Assembly: GCA_038211295.1 (NCBI GenBank)
Contig: JBBQVS010000043.1
Span: 1 to 32,329 of the forward strand
Length of the DNA: 32,329 bases
Direction of reading: 5' to 3'
From: JBBQVS01 sp038211295
Lineage (GTDB): Bacteria > Chloroflexota > Ktedonobacteria > Ktedonobacterales > Ktedonobacteraceae
Shown: in pieces, positions 7,521 through 15,515 of the stretch
Layout: each line of letters starts with the position of its first letter
How positions within the stretch are numbered: the stretch's first letter is position 1
Notes under the pieces: model-generated
Databases searched by the model: none
What the model was told of the DNA's origin: nothing
Seen by the model: the letters and a program-made list of their open reading frames with translations, nothing else
Program-made: the position numbers and the translations under genes

Positions 7521-10500
7521 CTACACAAAGACTATGGTAGCTATCTCACCACTATGTAAAGCAACCTCAATGGTTCGGGCATCGTCGGCGGCACGTTGCG
7601 CGTTGCCTTGACGCTCCTCCAGTAAGTTTGTCATATATGCCTCTGTAAAGGCAATCTCTGACCGGACGCGGGCCTTGATCGCGGTTCCCAACGGGTTATA
7701 GACCCGCACGACCAACCCCTGACCGTCAATGCTACGCTTAATCGCGCTCACCACCAACGCGCCTGGCTCAACCGCGATGAGCGTGTCCTCCGCCGCGAAC
7801 TGCCCCGTGTGTTGTTCAGTTACAAGAGCGCGAGTGTAGAGCGGCGTGTTAAATGCCTGGGCCTCCCGTAACACGAGCGCGGCGTCGGTCTCCCACGAGC
7901 CGACGTGTGGCAGCAGGGCGTACTCGAACTCGTGTCGTCCCAGACACTGCGCTTCCGGCGTCTGCTCCATCGGGCCAGCGTAACCGCGTCGCGTCGCGAG
8001 GTCGCCACGTGAAAGCCACTCCACACAGCGCAATAGCGTGATTGCCACCGCCATCACGTTTTCGCCAGCGACGCCGACACCACTCCGCACAATCTCGTAT
8101 TCTGGAAGTCCGCGATTGAGTACCGCCAACCCGAACGTGCCATTACTCACATCGACAAAGCGTTTTTGCGGATAAACGTTCGTTGGTTGCTCAACCCATT
8201 CCGCGCTATCGACAGGCTGTGTATATGCCACTGGACGCGTTCGTACCTCAAATGTTCCCTCTGCTGCCGCTTCCTGCGCTATAAATGGAATGGGAAAGAG
8301 AACGCGCAAACGATGGTCTTTGACCGTGTTCTCAACACTGGTATGAATAGAAACACGACGTACATCGGGAAATAATGTGATTGTACTGACAACCACGCAT
8401 GACGTTGTGTACGACTCGCGCTCGGTGCGGTTCACGGCACACATAGCAGGTAGGGCAAGTTTCTGCACAACACGCAAACTTACGCTTATGGGTTCAGCAT
8501 TAATACACTCAATCGTCGGTGGTTCGCACGGCTCACTTACAAACGTGTCATGTTCAGGTGGACTATAGTTATATAAATCGCCAACATCCCCACTATCTAC
8601 AAAACGATTTAGTCCTGAAAAAGTGACACCTGTAGTCTTATCTTCAAGAGTAAGCGTACCATCCTGCGCGTTCGCCTCTACTCTATAGAACTCGTTTTCG
8701 ATGCTTCTTTGCTGGACCTGTAGAACAGGGTGAGTATCTGTTTGTACCGTGTCGCGCGCGAGACCATTGGGGTAAAACCAGAACGTTTTATAGCCATAGG
8801 AGGGCAGGTTTGTGGCGAGAATGTCGATTGTCGCCCGTGCCTCATCGACCAGTGAAACTTCCAACGTGTGAATACTCTCGTCGGCGAGGATGCCAAGCAT
8901 CTGCCGCCCAGCGTGTGCGATCTCTTGCTCATTTACAATAACGCGACCTGTGGGGGCAATCGTGATTTCAATATACATCACTCCCTCCTGCGTGATAAGT
9001 GGTGTGTGTAGCCCATCGCTTTTAGGGTCTGGTTTCTCGCGTCCAATCTCAACATGTGAAATGATGTGCGATTGATAGACGGCGTCCAGCGCGGAAATAA
9101 TCGTGCTATGTGCCATCTGTACCAGTTGCATCGGGTCGGTAATACCCGCGAGTCCAACGGCTGCCGCGAGCATCTCGCGTGCGAACGGCGTTGAGCCGAG
9201 TTCCTGTCGCCAACGTCGTACCACGCGATACGGATGGTGCTCCCCATGGTGATCGACGAGCACCGCGCTTTGTAATGTGCCAGAAAGCTGTACCTCCACT
9301 TGTACCTCTTCTGTGCGCGGCCCAGGCGCGGGGTTGAAAACAACAATCGGCACGGGCGCGTAGCTGGCATGTGACGTGGCAAAAGGTGCGCGTGTATCAA
9401 TCGTGCGTACAAGTTGCTGCATCGCCTGTTGCACCAGCGTCTCCGCGACCTGCTGACTTTGCGCGAACCGCACCGCGTTTTCACGATGCACCTGATCGAT
9501 GCTGCACCCACAGATGCTGTCATGTGGGTGGTTTTGCAGCAGATACCGCCAGGCAGCGCGAACCAGACCCTGTGGATATGTCGCGCCCGTCTTCCACGCC
9601 CACGCTGTAAGCGGCTCTACCCAGCGTTCCAGCAGATGCTCGATTGCGGTATTCTGCTGCTTAATCCACATACGGCTGGAAAGCACCGAGACTAGCAGGG
9701 GCGCGTACTGCCCACTTCGCATCTCGCCCGTCAATATTTGAAGTTCGTCCGTCTGAAGTGCCTGTCGTAACATCGCGAGATAGCATGGGAGCGTACTGAT
9801 CTGTATAGTGATGGAGTCGTAAGCGTTCGCTGAGTCTGACTGCTGATTGAGTGCGCGAAGGTGCGCGAGCATGTTTTGTTGGGTCGGGTCTATCGTTCTC
9901 ATTAGCTCGTTCGCCGCTTGAATAGTCGCGGGCAAGCCCTCCTGTATCTCCAGATGATCGGAGCCATTCATAAAGAGTAGCGTATTGGTGCTGGCTCTGG
10001 GAAGCAGGTTGGCAGTAAGGAGTTCGACGCGGGTCACAAATTCTTCTGGTACAAGTGGCATTTGTCGCGCATTGGAGTAGCCAATCGGGTCTGCAAGATG
10101 TGCCACAAAGACCGTGCTACCATCGGGTGCCTGCCACAAAAACTCGCTCTTTTTCGCCTCGGAACCAACTCCGCGCCAAAAGACCGCGTTATCTATGCCC
10201 ACGCCTTGCAGAAGTTGTGGAAGTTGCGCGATATGTCCAAAGCTGTCAGGTACATAGCCAACATACATAGGATTCCCGAAATCACGGGCCTGTTGCAAAC
10301 CAATTTGTAAGTTGCGAATGAGCGACTCGCCACTTACCAGAAACTCGTCCGGTTGCACGTACCACGGACCAACAAGCACACGCCCAGAGCGGATATGCTC
10401 CCGTAAACGTGCCTCTTGCTGCGGTTGAATCTCCAAATAATCGTCGAGCACAATTGTTTGTCCATCCAGCATAAAGTGGCTAAAGGCGGCATCATGATCG

Positions 10501-10622
10501 AGAATATCGAGCAACAAATCAACTGCTTGTACAAGACGAATACGAAACTGCTGGAAGGTCTGATACCACTCGCGGTCCCAATGAGTATGAGGTACAAGCA
10601 TAATGGTAAGTTGCTGTGTCAT
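7521..10622 (-). CDS. Alpha-mannosidase, glycoside hydrolase family 38
   Basis: A 1033-residue retaining alpha-mannosidase that hydrolyses alpha-linked mannose from glycans, probably in the cytoplasm since no signal peptide is present. The GH38 catalytic domain starts at once, with PHTHWDREWY supplying zinc ligands His14 and Asp16. VPDSFGHIAQLPQ gives the nucleophile Asp126, also a zinc ligand. NGSDHLE follows at 219-225, and NHPHDSICGC gives the fourth zinc ligand, His367. The mid domain and the C-terminal beta-sandwich domains of GH38 follow. Length fits MngB/2-O-mannosylglycerate hydrolase-like and lysosomal-type relatives; the exact substrate cannot be read off. The ATG at 10622 has AAAGGAG four bases away. 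It is monocistronic and divergent from ychF, with no sugar transporter or regulator beside it. Confidence 0.93.
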   Translation of the reverse strand: MTQQLTIMLVPHTHWDREWYQTFQQFRIRLVQAVDLLLDILDHDAAFSHFMLDGQTIVLDDYLEIQPQQEARLREHIRSGRVLVGPWYVQPDEFLVSGESLIRNLQIGLQQARDFGNPMYVGYVPDSFGHIAQLPQLLQGVGIDNAVFWRGVGSEAKKSEFLWQAPDGSTVFVAHLADPIGYSNARQMPLVPEEFVTRVELLTANLLPRASTNTLLFMNGSDHLEIQEGLPATIQAANELMRTIDPTQQNMLAHLRALNQQSDSANAYDSITIQISTLPCYLAMLRQALQTDELQILTGEMRSGQYAPLLVSVLSSRMWIKQQNTAIEHLLERWVEPLTAWAWKTGATYPQGLVRAAWRYLLQNHPHDSICGCSIDQVHRENAVRFAQSQQVAETLVQQAMQQLVRTIDTRAPFATSHASYAPVPIVVFNPAPGPRTEEVQVEVQLSGTLQSAVLVDHHGEHHPYRVVRRWRQELGSTPFAREMLAAAVGLAGITDPMQLVQMAHSTIISALDAVYQSHIISHVEIGREKPDPKSDGLHTPLITQEGVMYIEITIAPTGRVIVNEQEIAHAGRQMLGILADESIHTLEVSLVDEARATIDILATNLPSYGYKTFWFYPNGLARDTVQTDTHPVLQVQQRSIENEFYRVEANAQDGTLTLEDKTTGVTFSGLNRFVDSGDVGDLYNYSPPEHDTFVSEPCEPPTIECINAEPISVSLRVVQKLALPAMCAVNRTERESYTTSCVVVSTITLFPDVRRVSIHTSVENTVKDHRLRVLFPIPFIAQEAAAEGTFEVRTRPVAYTQPVDSAEWVEQPTNVYPQKRFVDVSNGTFGLAVLNRGLPEYEIVRSGVGVAGENVMAVAITLLRCVEWLSRGDLATRRGYAGPMEQTPEAQCLGRHEFEYALLPHVGSWETDAALVLREAQAFNTPLYTRALVTEQHTGQFAAEDTLIAVEPGALVVSAIKRSIDGQGLVVRVYNPLGTAIKARVRSEIAFTEAYMTNLLEERQGNAQRAADDARTIEVALHSGEIATIVFV

Positions 10623-10705
10623 GATGCTCCTTTTGTAGAGGTCTGATTACCGTGCAGGCATCGCACGTTGTTGGCAATGTGCCGAGAAATTTGGTGTTGA
10701 GGTAC

Positions 10706-10735
10706 AGTATACAATGCTACACAGGAACATATCAA
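10706..10735 (-). promoter_or_regulatory. Predicted promoter of the alpha-mannosidase gene
   Basis: On the minus strand TTGATA (10730-10735) is followed after 18 bases by TATACT (10706-10711), leaving a leader of about 75 bases. The rest of the 200-bp divergent region toward ychF holds only a weak TAGAAT-like -10 near 10768. Confidence 0.6.
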
Positions 10736-10825
10736 CGTGCTTTCAGGAACAACTAGGAGGGCATGATAGAATATGCTTAAACGTACACACACGAAGAAAC
10801 ACATGTTGAGAAGGAACAAGTTTTT

Positions 10826-11995
10826 ATGGCCCTTACTATAGGTATTATTGGTCTGCCCCAGAGTGGGAAGACGACACTGTTCAACGCGCTCACAAAGGCC
10901 GGTGCGCCGGTGAGTGGCTACGCGAGTAGCACCGTGCAGGCAAACCTCGCGATGGTGCAGGTGCCAGATGCCCGTCTGCAACCGCTTGCCGAAATATTCA
11001 GTCCCAAAAAAACCACGTACACAACAGTAGAATTTGTGGATGTTGCGGGTATGGGACAGACTGCTAAAGAGAAGCAAGAGGAGCGCAAAGGACTTAGCCC
11101 CGAATTTTTGGGGCATATCCGCAACGCTGATGCGCTGGCAATCGTGTTACGCACGTTTAGCAATAGCAACGTGCCGCACGTCTACGACGAGATTGACCCC
11201 AACCGCGACCTCGATAGCCTCAACGCAGAACTAGTTGTAACAGACCTCGCGTCAGTCGAGAAGCGCATTGATCGCACTACAAAGGCCGCAAAATCAGGCG
11301 ATAAGAAGCTTCTGCAAGAACTCGAAGTTTTACGCAAGCTACAGACTACCTTGAACGAACTCAAGCTCGCGAGCGATGTTGAATTGACGCAACAGGAGCG
11401 CGGCTTTATCAGTGAGCTTTTCTTGATAACTATGAAGCCCCGTATGTATGTCCTGAATGTAAGCGAGGACGTGCTGGGCGAGGCGCAGAATATTCTGGCA
11501 CAGATCGCGAGCGGCGCGACACCCGCCAACCTGACAGGCGAACTCAAGGGTATTGCCACCGTCGCGCAACGAGCGAAGGACGAGGGAGCCGAGGTCGCGG
11601 CAGTCTCCGCGCGTCTTGAAGCGGAACTCGCGGAACTGCCAGCAGAGGATGCACGCGAGTATCTGGAGTCGCTGGGACTACCAAAGCTGGGTGCTGATCG
11701 CGTAATTCAGGTCGGCTATCGTCTATTGAACCTCATTACGTTCCTGACCGCAGGCGAGGACGAGGTACGCGCCTGGACAGTGACGAGCGGCGCGAAGGCA
11801 CCAGAAGCGGCGGGCAAAATTCATTCCGACATTGAGCGCGGTTTCATTCGTGCAGAGGTGACACACTACGAGGACTTTATAGCCTGCGGCTCGTTTGCTG
11901 CCGCCACCAAGAAAGGGCTGCAACGGCTGGAAGGCAAAGAGTATATTGTGAAGGATGGAGACATCGTGCATTTCCGCTTCAACGTGGGGAAATAG
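10826..11995 (+). CDS. ychF: Redox-linked ribosome-binding ATPase YchF/OLA1 family
   Basis: A 389-residue Obg-related P-loop protein; the YchF family prefers ATP and binds ribosomes, with links to stress responses. G1 is GLPQSGKTT (8-16). The switch/G3 region reads FVDVAGM, close to DxAG of the family. The G4 position reads LNVSED, the non-canonical form that relaxes guanine specificity. A coiled-coil insertion lies in the middle (about 140-190), and a TGS-like C-terminal domain ends in IVKDGDIVHFRFNV. It is slightly longer than E. coli YchF (363). The start has GAAGGAAC upstream. It stands alone between a divergent mannosidase gene and a strong hairpin. Confidence 0.93.
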   Translation: MALTIGIIGLPQSGKTTLFNALTKAGAPVSGYASSTVQANLAMVQVPDARLQPLAEIFSPKKTTYTTVEFVDVAGMGQTAKEKQEERKGLSPEFLGHIRNADALAIVLRTFSNSNVPHVYDEIDPNRDLDSLNAELVVTDLASVEKRIDRTTKAAKSGDKKLLQELEVLRKLQTTLNELKLASDVELTQQERGFISELFLITMKPRMYVLNVSEDVLGEAQNILAQIASGATPANLTGELKGIATVAQRAKDEGAEVAAVSARLEAELAELPAEDAREYLESLGLPKLGADRVIQVGYRLLNLITFLTAGEDEVRAWTVTSGAKAPEAAGKIHSDIERGFIRAEVTHYEDFIACGSFAAATKKGLQRLEGKEYIVKDGDIVHFRFNVGK

Positions 11996-12000
11996 CAAGA

Positions 12001-12057
12001 ACAGGATGGTGCCTGGCGATTGAACTGTACTGTTTCAATCGCCAGGCATCATCCTGT
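12001..12057 (+). terminator. Long hairpin terminator of ychF
   Basis: Arms 12001-12024 and 12034-12057 pair almost completely (ACAGGATGGTGCCTGGCGAT on the left; one G/T mismatch), with a 9-base loop. CTTTCT follows. It starts six bases after the ychF stop. Confidence 0.75.
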
Positions 12058-12532
12058 CTTTCTCGCAGAGAATTTGTCTCATTTTCACGGTGCCATTCGT
12101 GTAAGCTGTAGCACAAACAACTACTGTGTGCTACTATATTGTGAGCGCAGAAATTCCGATGTTGCCAGCATCGTGAGAAAGTGTATCGCATGAGCCACGA
12201 GCTGCTATCATCAGCGCGACAAACCTATATTCCCGCCGTTGCCACAACCAGCGCGACGTTCAAACACTCATTGGGAAAACTCCCTATCGCGACAACCACA
12301 GCACCGGAACATATCTGTGGCGAGGCGAGGCGCGTTGGCTATACCGGAAAAAGCTCGACAGACCTCGCGCTATATCGCCTCAAAATCAAGTCCTGCAACG
12401 GCTCTCCGACCATAACCCTGCCTAACTTCTATGTGATTAAAGACGGTCTTTTTTCGGAATACTAGAGTATGTTGCTTTTGCGGGATGTATGGTAAACTAG
12501 AGATATCACAGGGAAGAGGACACAGGCAATCA
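12058..12532. other. Intergenic stretch between ychF and the translin gene
   Basis: No supported gene in about 475 bases. A 94-codon frame (12181-12465, plus) has no clear ribosome binding site and no recognisable family. A small CGATG...CATCG hairpin lies near 12158-12174. A weak promoter-like TTGCTT (12472) and TAAACT (12493) precede the translin gene, with a short 15-base spacer. Confidence 0.45.
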
Positions 12533-13213
12533 ATGACAGAAAATATAGAGATCGTGGGACAGCAAGCTATCGCACATCTTGGCTTAAAACACGCAGCACG
12601 CGAGCGGGCATTGCCTAAGTCGCGTGCTGCAATTCGTTTTTGCGCGAATAGCATTCGTGCCACGCATCGTCAAGAAAGAGAAACAGCACAAGAATTGTTG
12701 CAGCAGGCCGCCACTCTTCTACAGGAGATGGCGATTGATTTGCACGATCATCAAGATATTTTTTTCGCTGGTTTTGTGCAGGACGCGCAAAAAGAATACG
12801 CTGAAGCCGCGACCTTTGCCGCCATGACTCAATTTCATTCTCTACCAATGGCGCAAGAACTCGCGGTTGGCTGGGCCGCCTATCTCAATGGGCTGGCGGA
12901 AGCGGTGGGTGAGCTGCGCCGTTATGTGCTCGATCAGTTACGACGGAGCAATTTTGAAGTGTGTGAAGTGTATTTAGGCTATATGGATGATGTGTACGCG
13001 CTACTGGTCTCCGTCGATCTACCCGACGCCATTACAGCAGGGCTGCGACGTACTACCGATGTGACACGCGGCATTTTAGAGAAGACACGCGGCGATCTCA
13101 CAACCGCCGTCACACAAACCCAGTTGCGCCAGGCGATGCTTTCACTGCAACAAGAGCTACAACTGCACACGGCTTTTCGCGCTCAAACGTCCGCAGATGA
13201 AAACATTAGCTGA
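12533..13213 (+). CDS. Translin (TSN/TRAX) family protein
   Basis: The 226 residues match the all-helical translin fold along their whole length: LPKSRAAIRFCANSIRATHR, then FFAGFVQDAQKEYAEAATF, then AAYLNGLAEAVGELRRYVL, then DAITAGLRRTTDVTRGILEK and RGDL. In eukaryotic TRAX the RNase centre uses two Glu in an EYVEA helix plus an Asp in a GVADLTGEL helix. Here Glu88 and Glu91 (KEYAEA) and Glu123 (GLAEAVGEL, Asp replaced by Glu) occupy the same places, so RNase activity is possible. Substrate and partners are unknown. Eukaryotic translin and TRAX form a mixed octamer; only one paralogue is seen here. I use the ATG at 12533, since an in-frame ATG at 12485 lies in a probable promoter. It is followed on the same strand by menA after 138 bp. 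Confidence 0.85.
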   Translation: MTENIEIVGQQAIAHLGLKHAARERALPKSRAAIRFCANSIRATHRQERETAQELLQQAATLLQEMAIDLHDHQDIFFAGFVQDAQKEYAEAATFAAMTQFHSLPMAQELAVGWAAYLNGLAEAVGELRRYVLDQLRRSNFEVCEVYLGYMDDVYALLVSVDLPDAITAGLRRTTDVTRGILEKTRGDLTTAVTQTQLRQAMLSLQQELQLHTAFRAQTSADENIS

Positions 13214-13351
13214 CAAAAAGCTTGTTAAGAGACTTCTTTCCGCTTTGTAACGTTGTAAGAAGTAATATCTATACACAATCATGTATTCTCACAAGTGTAT
13301 TTCTATAAGTATTTCTCTCTATCAGCAATTTTAACGCCGCGAGGGGGGCGT

Positions 13352-14605
13352 ATGCAGAGTAAAAATAGTAAAAATACGGACGCTAAAAATAAAATGAACA
13401 AAGCAAAAGAGCCAGCAGAAGCAACCGTGAACATGGCGAACGCAACGCCTATTAAAGCTGTTACCTCGTCACATATAGTAACTGCCGACTCGGTGCTGGC
13501 AGAGGAAGTCCCAACCATTCCGTTAGGCTCGTTAGAGACCGTGAGCACACTGCAACCAGAGGTCTCTGTACGCTCCGTTGCCTCCACACGATCCGTCAAC
13601 ATGCCTACACCACTTGTCGCGCAACCATCAGAGTACCGCAGAAGCATCAACGAATGGCTTCAAGTGGGCTGGGGCGGTATTCGTCCTGCTTATTCGCTGC
13701 TGTCACTTATTCCTGTGTGTGTCGGCAGTGTGCTTGCATGGGTGCCGACACTTTCCGCGAAAAAGCCACTTGGCCTTTTCCACACCACACACTTCTTTGG
13801 TATTGTGCTTGCGGTCATCTTGATTCAAGTTGGGGCCAATCTGGTCAATGACTATTACGATTATTTACGTGGCATTGATACCAGTAACGCGCTTGGCCCC
13901 GGCGGACTCATTCAGCAAGGTCTGGTCGAACCCGCACGCGTTCTCATGTCGGGCTTGGTCGTGCTTGGACTGGGTGCCGTGATTGGGCTTTTTGTTGCCG
14001 CGGCAGGCGGGCCATTCGTCTATCTCTTGGGTGCCATCGGGTTGCTCTGCGCGTATTTTTACAGCGCAACTGCTCACTCTCTCGCAGCACTCACGCTTGG
14101 CGAACTCGCGGGCTTTTTTCTCTTCGGGCCATTTATCACGCTTGGCACGTACATGGTCATGGCGCAAACAGGCTCATTTGACCGTACCGTGCTTGTGTAT
14201 AGCCTTCCGTTTGGACTCCTTGCCGCCGCCGCGATTCATGCGAACAACATGCGCGATCTCGAAGGGGATATTCACGCGAAACGCCGTACTCTCGCCTCGC
14301 TACTAGGATTACGCTGGAGTCGCTGGCTCTATATGACGCTTATCTTTGTTGCTTACATCGTCATTGTTGCGCTCGCAATTCCGCGTGGTGCACCGCATCT
14401 CATCTTGCTTACCCTCTGGACGCTCCCAATACTCGTTGTTGCCGTGACGGGCGTGGTACGATCAAACACACCATCTGGTCTACACCTCATCATGCATCAG
14501 ACATTCAAGCTCGAAACCTATTTCGCGCTCTTTCTGATTATCGCATTGCTGATTACCGCGTTCGCGCCGATTATTCCGAATCTACCCGCGCACCTTATTC
14601 CATAA
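13352..14605 (+). CDS. menA: UbiA-family prenyltransferase, probable 1,4-dihydroxy-2-naphthoate polyprenyltransferase
   Basis: A 417-residue integral membrane enzyme that would attach a polyprenyl chain to dihydroxynaphthoate in menaquinone synthesis. The first Asp-rich motif is NDYYDYLRGID (Asp167, Asp170, Asp176). The second is NNMRDLEGDIHAKRRTLASLLG (Asp302, Asp306). About eight or nine hydrophobic helices lie between 112 and 415. MenA is favoured over other UbiA members by the NDYYDY...GID and NN-RD-EGD forms, but the aromatic substrate is not proven. The first ~100 residues are polar, Ser/Thr/Ala/Lys-rich and unlike the family, so probably disordered. The ATG at 13352 has GAGGGGGG just upstream; an upstream in-frame ATG at 13295 does not. 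No other men genes are in the window. Confidence 0.88.
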   Translation: MQSKNSKNTDAKNKMNKAKEPAEATVNMANATPIKAVTSSHIVTADSVLAEEVPTIPLGSLETVSTLQPEVSVRSVASTRSVNMPTPLVAQPSEYRRSINEWLQVGWGGIRPAYSLLSLIPVCVGSVLAWVPTLSAKKPLGLFHTTHFFGIVLAVILIQVGANLVNDYYDYLRGIDTSNALGPGGLIQQGLVEPARVLMSGLVVLGLGAVIGLFVAAAGGPFVYLLGAIGLLCAYFYSATAHSLAALTLGELAGFFLFGPFITLGTYMVMAQTGSFDRTVLVYSLPFGLLAAAAIHANNMRDLEGDIHAKRRTLASLLGLRWSRWLYMTLIFVAYIVIVALAIPRGAPHLILLTLWTLPILVVAVTGVVRSNTPSGLHLIMHQTFKLETYFALFLIIALLITAFAPIIPNLPAHLIP

Positions 14606-14763
14606 AAATTATGTCTGGGCGTGATACATCAGGCCATAAGGTTGAAAGCATCCCGCCAATTCGGGCCATTTACAAGCATGATACACTGTGTTACACTTTC
14701 CCTAAGATTTCGCGCGTGGCTTGTACGCGCGTGAAAGCTTCCACACAGCGAATTTTTACGGTC

Positions 14764-14793
14764 TTGAGAATCCGCATTCTATTTAAGTATAGA
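14764..14793 (+). promoter_or_regulatory. Predicted promoter of the 172-aa unknown gene
   Basis: TTGAGA (14764-14769), an 18-base spacer and TATAGA (14788-14793) lie 20 bases before the chosen ATG. A CGCGCGT/ACGCGCG hairpin at 14711-14731 lies further upstream. Confidence 0.55.
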
Positions 14794-14813
14794 TGTTTAC
14801 ATGGAGGTACGCT

Positions 14814-15332
14814 ATGGCTGGCTGGGAAGAAGAACTGGCTTTGCTGCTGCGTGAGTTGGGAGTCGCACAAGAGGAACCCGACACGCATTCCCAACGGACA
14901 GGTAAGCACTCACAGAAGTCTACAAAAAGGCCACTTCCCCCGATGTCGAGCGATACTAGAAAGCACGGGAAGCAAGGCGATATTAAGCGGCATGAGCAGT
15001 TCGCTGATGCGCTCTTCTGGGGCGCGGGCAACACACTTGGGGATGATGGTAGTGCGGACAGTGAGAATGACCCCTGGATGAACGATTTAAGCCTGATGCG
15101 GCGCGAGGTTGACTCGATTGTACGCCAGATCGTACGTCTCATGCAACGTGGCGCGATGGAGCCATCCCTTAAAGAGGATGTTATGGTTGTACTTCGCGCA
15201 CTGCGTCGCCGCTCAATGGTTACACAACAGGCGGCGATAACAGATGAAGCCTATCTGGAGTCCGCTTCGGCCCTGCTACACTTCTGCCGACTTGTTCTAC
15301 AATTGAGTGAATGTACTACTGACGATATATAA
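14814..15332 (+). CDS. Conserved-looking protein of unknown function
   Basis: I do not recognise a family. The 172 residues have three parts. A short helical N-terminus (MAGWEEELALLLRELGVAQ) comes first. A polar, Ser/Lys/His-rich linker (about 20-70) follows. The helical C-terminal half contains PWMNDLSLMRREVDSIVRQI, then MRRGAMEP-like and VMVVLRALRRRSM segments and a final AYLESASALLHFCRLVLQLSE. There are no membrane helices, signal peptide or catalytic motif, which suggests a small cytoplasmic helical protein or adaptor. The ATG at 14814 has GGAGG seven bases away; the ATG at 14793 falls inside the -10 box. It has its own promoter and terminator and lies between menA and a hendecad-repeat membrane protein, both on the same strand. 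Confidence 0.7.
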   Translation: MAGWEEELALLLRELGVAQEEPDTHSQRTGKHSQKSTKRPLPPMSSDTRKHGKQGDIKRHEQFADALFWGAGNTLGDDGSADSENDPWMNDLSLMRREVDSIVRQIVRLMQRGAMEPSLKEDVMVVLRALRRRSMVTQQAAITDEAYLESASALLHFCRLVLQLSECTTDDI

Positions 15333-15341
15333 TATTTCAAC

Positions 15342-15392
15342 AAAAAGACGTAGTGTCTTCGCGAAATTTCGTGAGAAACACTACGCCTTTTT
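15342..15392 (+). terminator. Intrinsic terminator with A/T-tract flanks
   Basis: AAAAAGACGTAGTGT (15342-15356) pairs with ACACTACGCCTTTTT (15378-15392), one mismatch. TTCGCGAAATTTCG sits in the loop. The A-rich left and T-rich right flanks allow it to work in both directions. It follows the stop of the 172-aa gene by nine bases. Confidence 0.8.
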
Positions 15393-15412
15393 GCCAAAAC
15401 ACTTCTTTTTTC

Positions 15413-15442
15413 TTGACACTTCATTGCATAACCTGTCATACT
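15413..15442 (+). promoter_or_regulatory. Predicted promoter of the hendecad-repeat gene
   Basis: TTGACA (15413-15418, perfect -35), an 18-base spacer and CATACT (15437-15442) precede a leader of about 65 bases with AAGGG before the ATG. Confidence 0.7.
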
Positions 15443-15515
15443 AGGTGCGGGCTAAAAAATACATTTGCTTCTACCGCACATCATTTATAACATTATGTTT
15501 TGAAGGGAAAATTTT

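Noticed and set aside
8978..9523. 181-codon minus-strand frame inside the mannosidase gene
   Set aside because: Out-of-frame shadow; the GH38 frame is certain by motif content.
12181..12465. 94-codon open frame between ychF and the translin gene
   Set aside because: No ribosome binding site, no recognisable family, odd residue composition; not supported as a gene.
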